Shown here piece after piece: positions 10,150 to 10,171 of a stretch of DNA of 10,171 nt; within the stretch, counting starts at the first letter, position 1, and every line of letters begins with the position of its first letter. A model generated the notes under the pieces. It was given only the letters and a program-made list of their open reading frames with translations. It did no database searches and was not told where the DNA came from. The translations under genes and the position numbers were made by a program. The stretch comes from Burkholderiales bacterium UBA954 (GTDB taxonomy: Bacteria; Pseudomonadota; Gammaproteobacteria; Burkholderiales; Burkholderiaceae_A). The DNA lies in contig DBCQ01000055.1 in the NCBI GenBank assembly GCA_002293155.1, positions 4,804-14,974 of the forward strand. The letters are read 5' to 3'.

Positions 10150-10171
10150 TTACTCAATCACTTTTGCGACG
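10150..10171 (-). CDS. tuf: Elongation factor Tu, last seven codons (gene continues beyond the window)
   Basis: The edge of the window reads, on the minus strand, codons for VAKVIE followed by TAA (10150-10152). This is the usual C-terminal end of bacterial EF-Tu (GAGVVAKVIE-type), and tuf is the gene normally found just before tRNA-Trp and secE. EF-Tu delivers aminoacyl-tRNA to the ribosome as a GTP complex. Only the tail is visible, so the call rests on six residues plus the gene order. Which of two possible tuf copies this is cannot be told. Confidence 0.85.

Overview
This is a chromosomal housekeeping window from a proteobacterium, most likely a betaproteobacterium. It carries the conserved tuf-tRNA-Trp-secE-nusG-rplK-rplA-rplJ-rplL-rpoB-rpoC transcription/translation cluster, entirely on the minus strand, so transcription runs from the right edge to the left edge. 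The assignment rests on the gene order with a tRNA-Trp between tuf and secE, an RpoB of about 1367 residues that begins with a [18 protein letters not shown] N terminus, the DQTNP spelling in the rifampicin region, and the NusG and L10 sequences. These resemble what I recall of Burkholderiales and related orders; the order itself cannot be fixed by eye.

Layout from right to left in transcription order: the last seven codons of tuf (EF-Tu), tRNA-Trp(CCA), secE (preprotein translocase subunit), nusG (transcription factor, start overlapping the secE stop), a 77-nt leader, rplK (L11), rplA (L1, 2 nt after rplK), a 240-nt leader with hairpins, rplJ (L10, GTG start), rplL (L7/L12), a 184-nt spacer with two stem-loops, rpoB (RNA polymerase beta), a 77-nt spacer with a strong hairpin, and rpoC (beta prime). 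rpoC leaves the window inside the bridge helix at residue 782. I read every rpoC codon in the window and found no stop or frameshift.

The genes supply elongation (EF-Tu, tRNA-Trp), the ribosomal stalk and L1 stalk (L11, L10, L7/L12, L1), the protein-export channel (SecE), and the RNA polymerase core with its elongation factor NusG. All proteins look complete and conserved and the catalytic motifs are intact. There is no mobile element, CRISPR array, phage gene or novel accessory system here.

The interest lies in the non-coding gaps. Three intergenic spacers carry strong stem-loops with no U-tract after them. Two of these stems (after rplA and after rpoB) are continuous only in the minus-strand RNA, because G-U pairs replace what would be A-C mismatches on the other strand. 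That pattern suggests RNA-level processing or attenuation, which would let L7/L12 be made in excess over RNA polymerase. The rplK and rplJ leaders are where the L1 and L10 autogenous control sites are expected.
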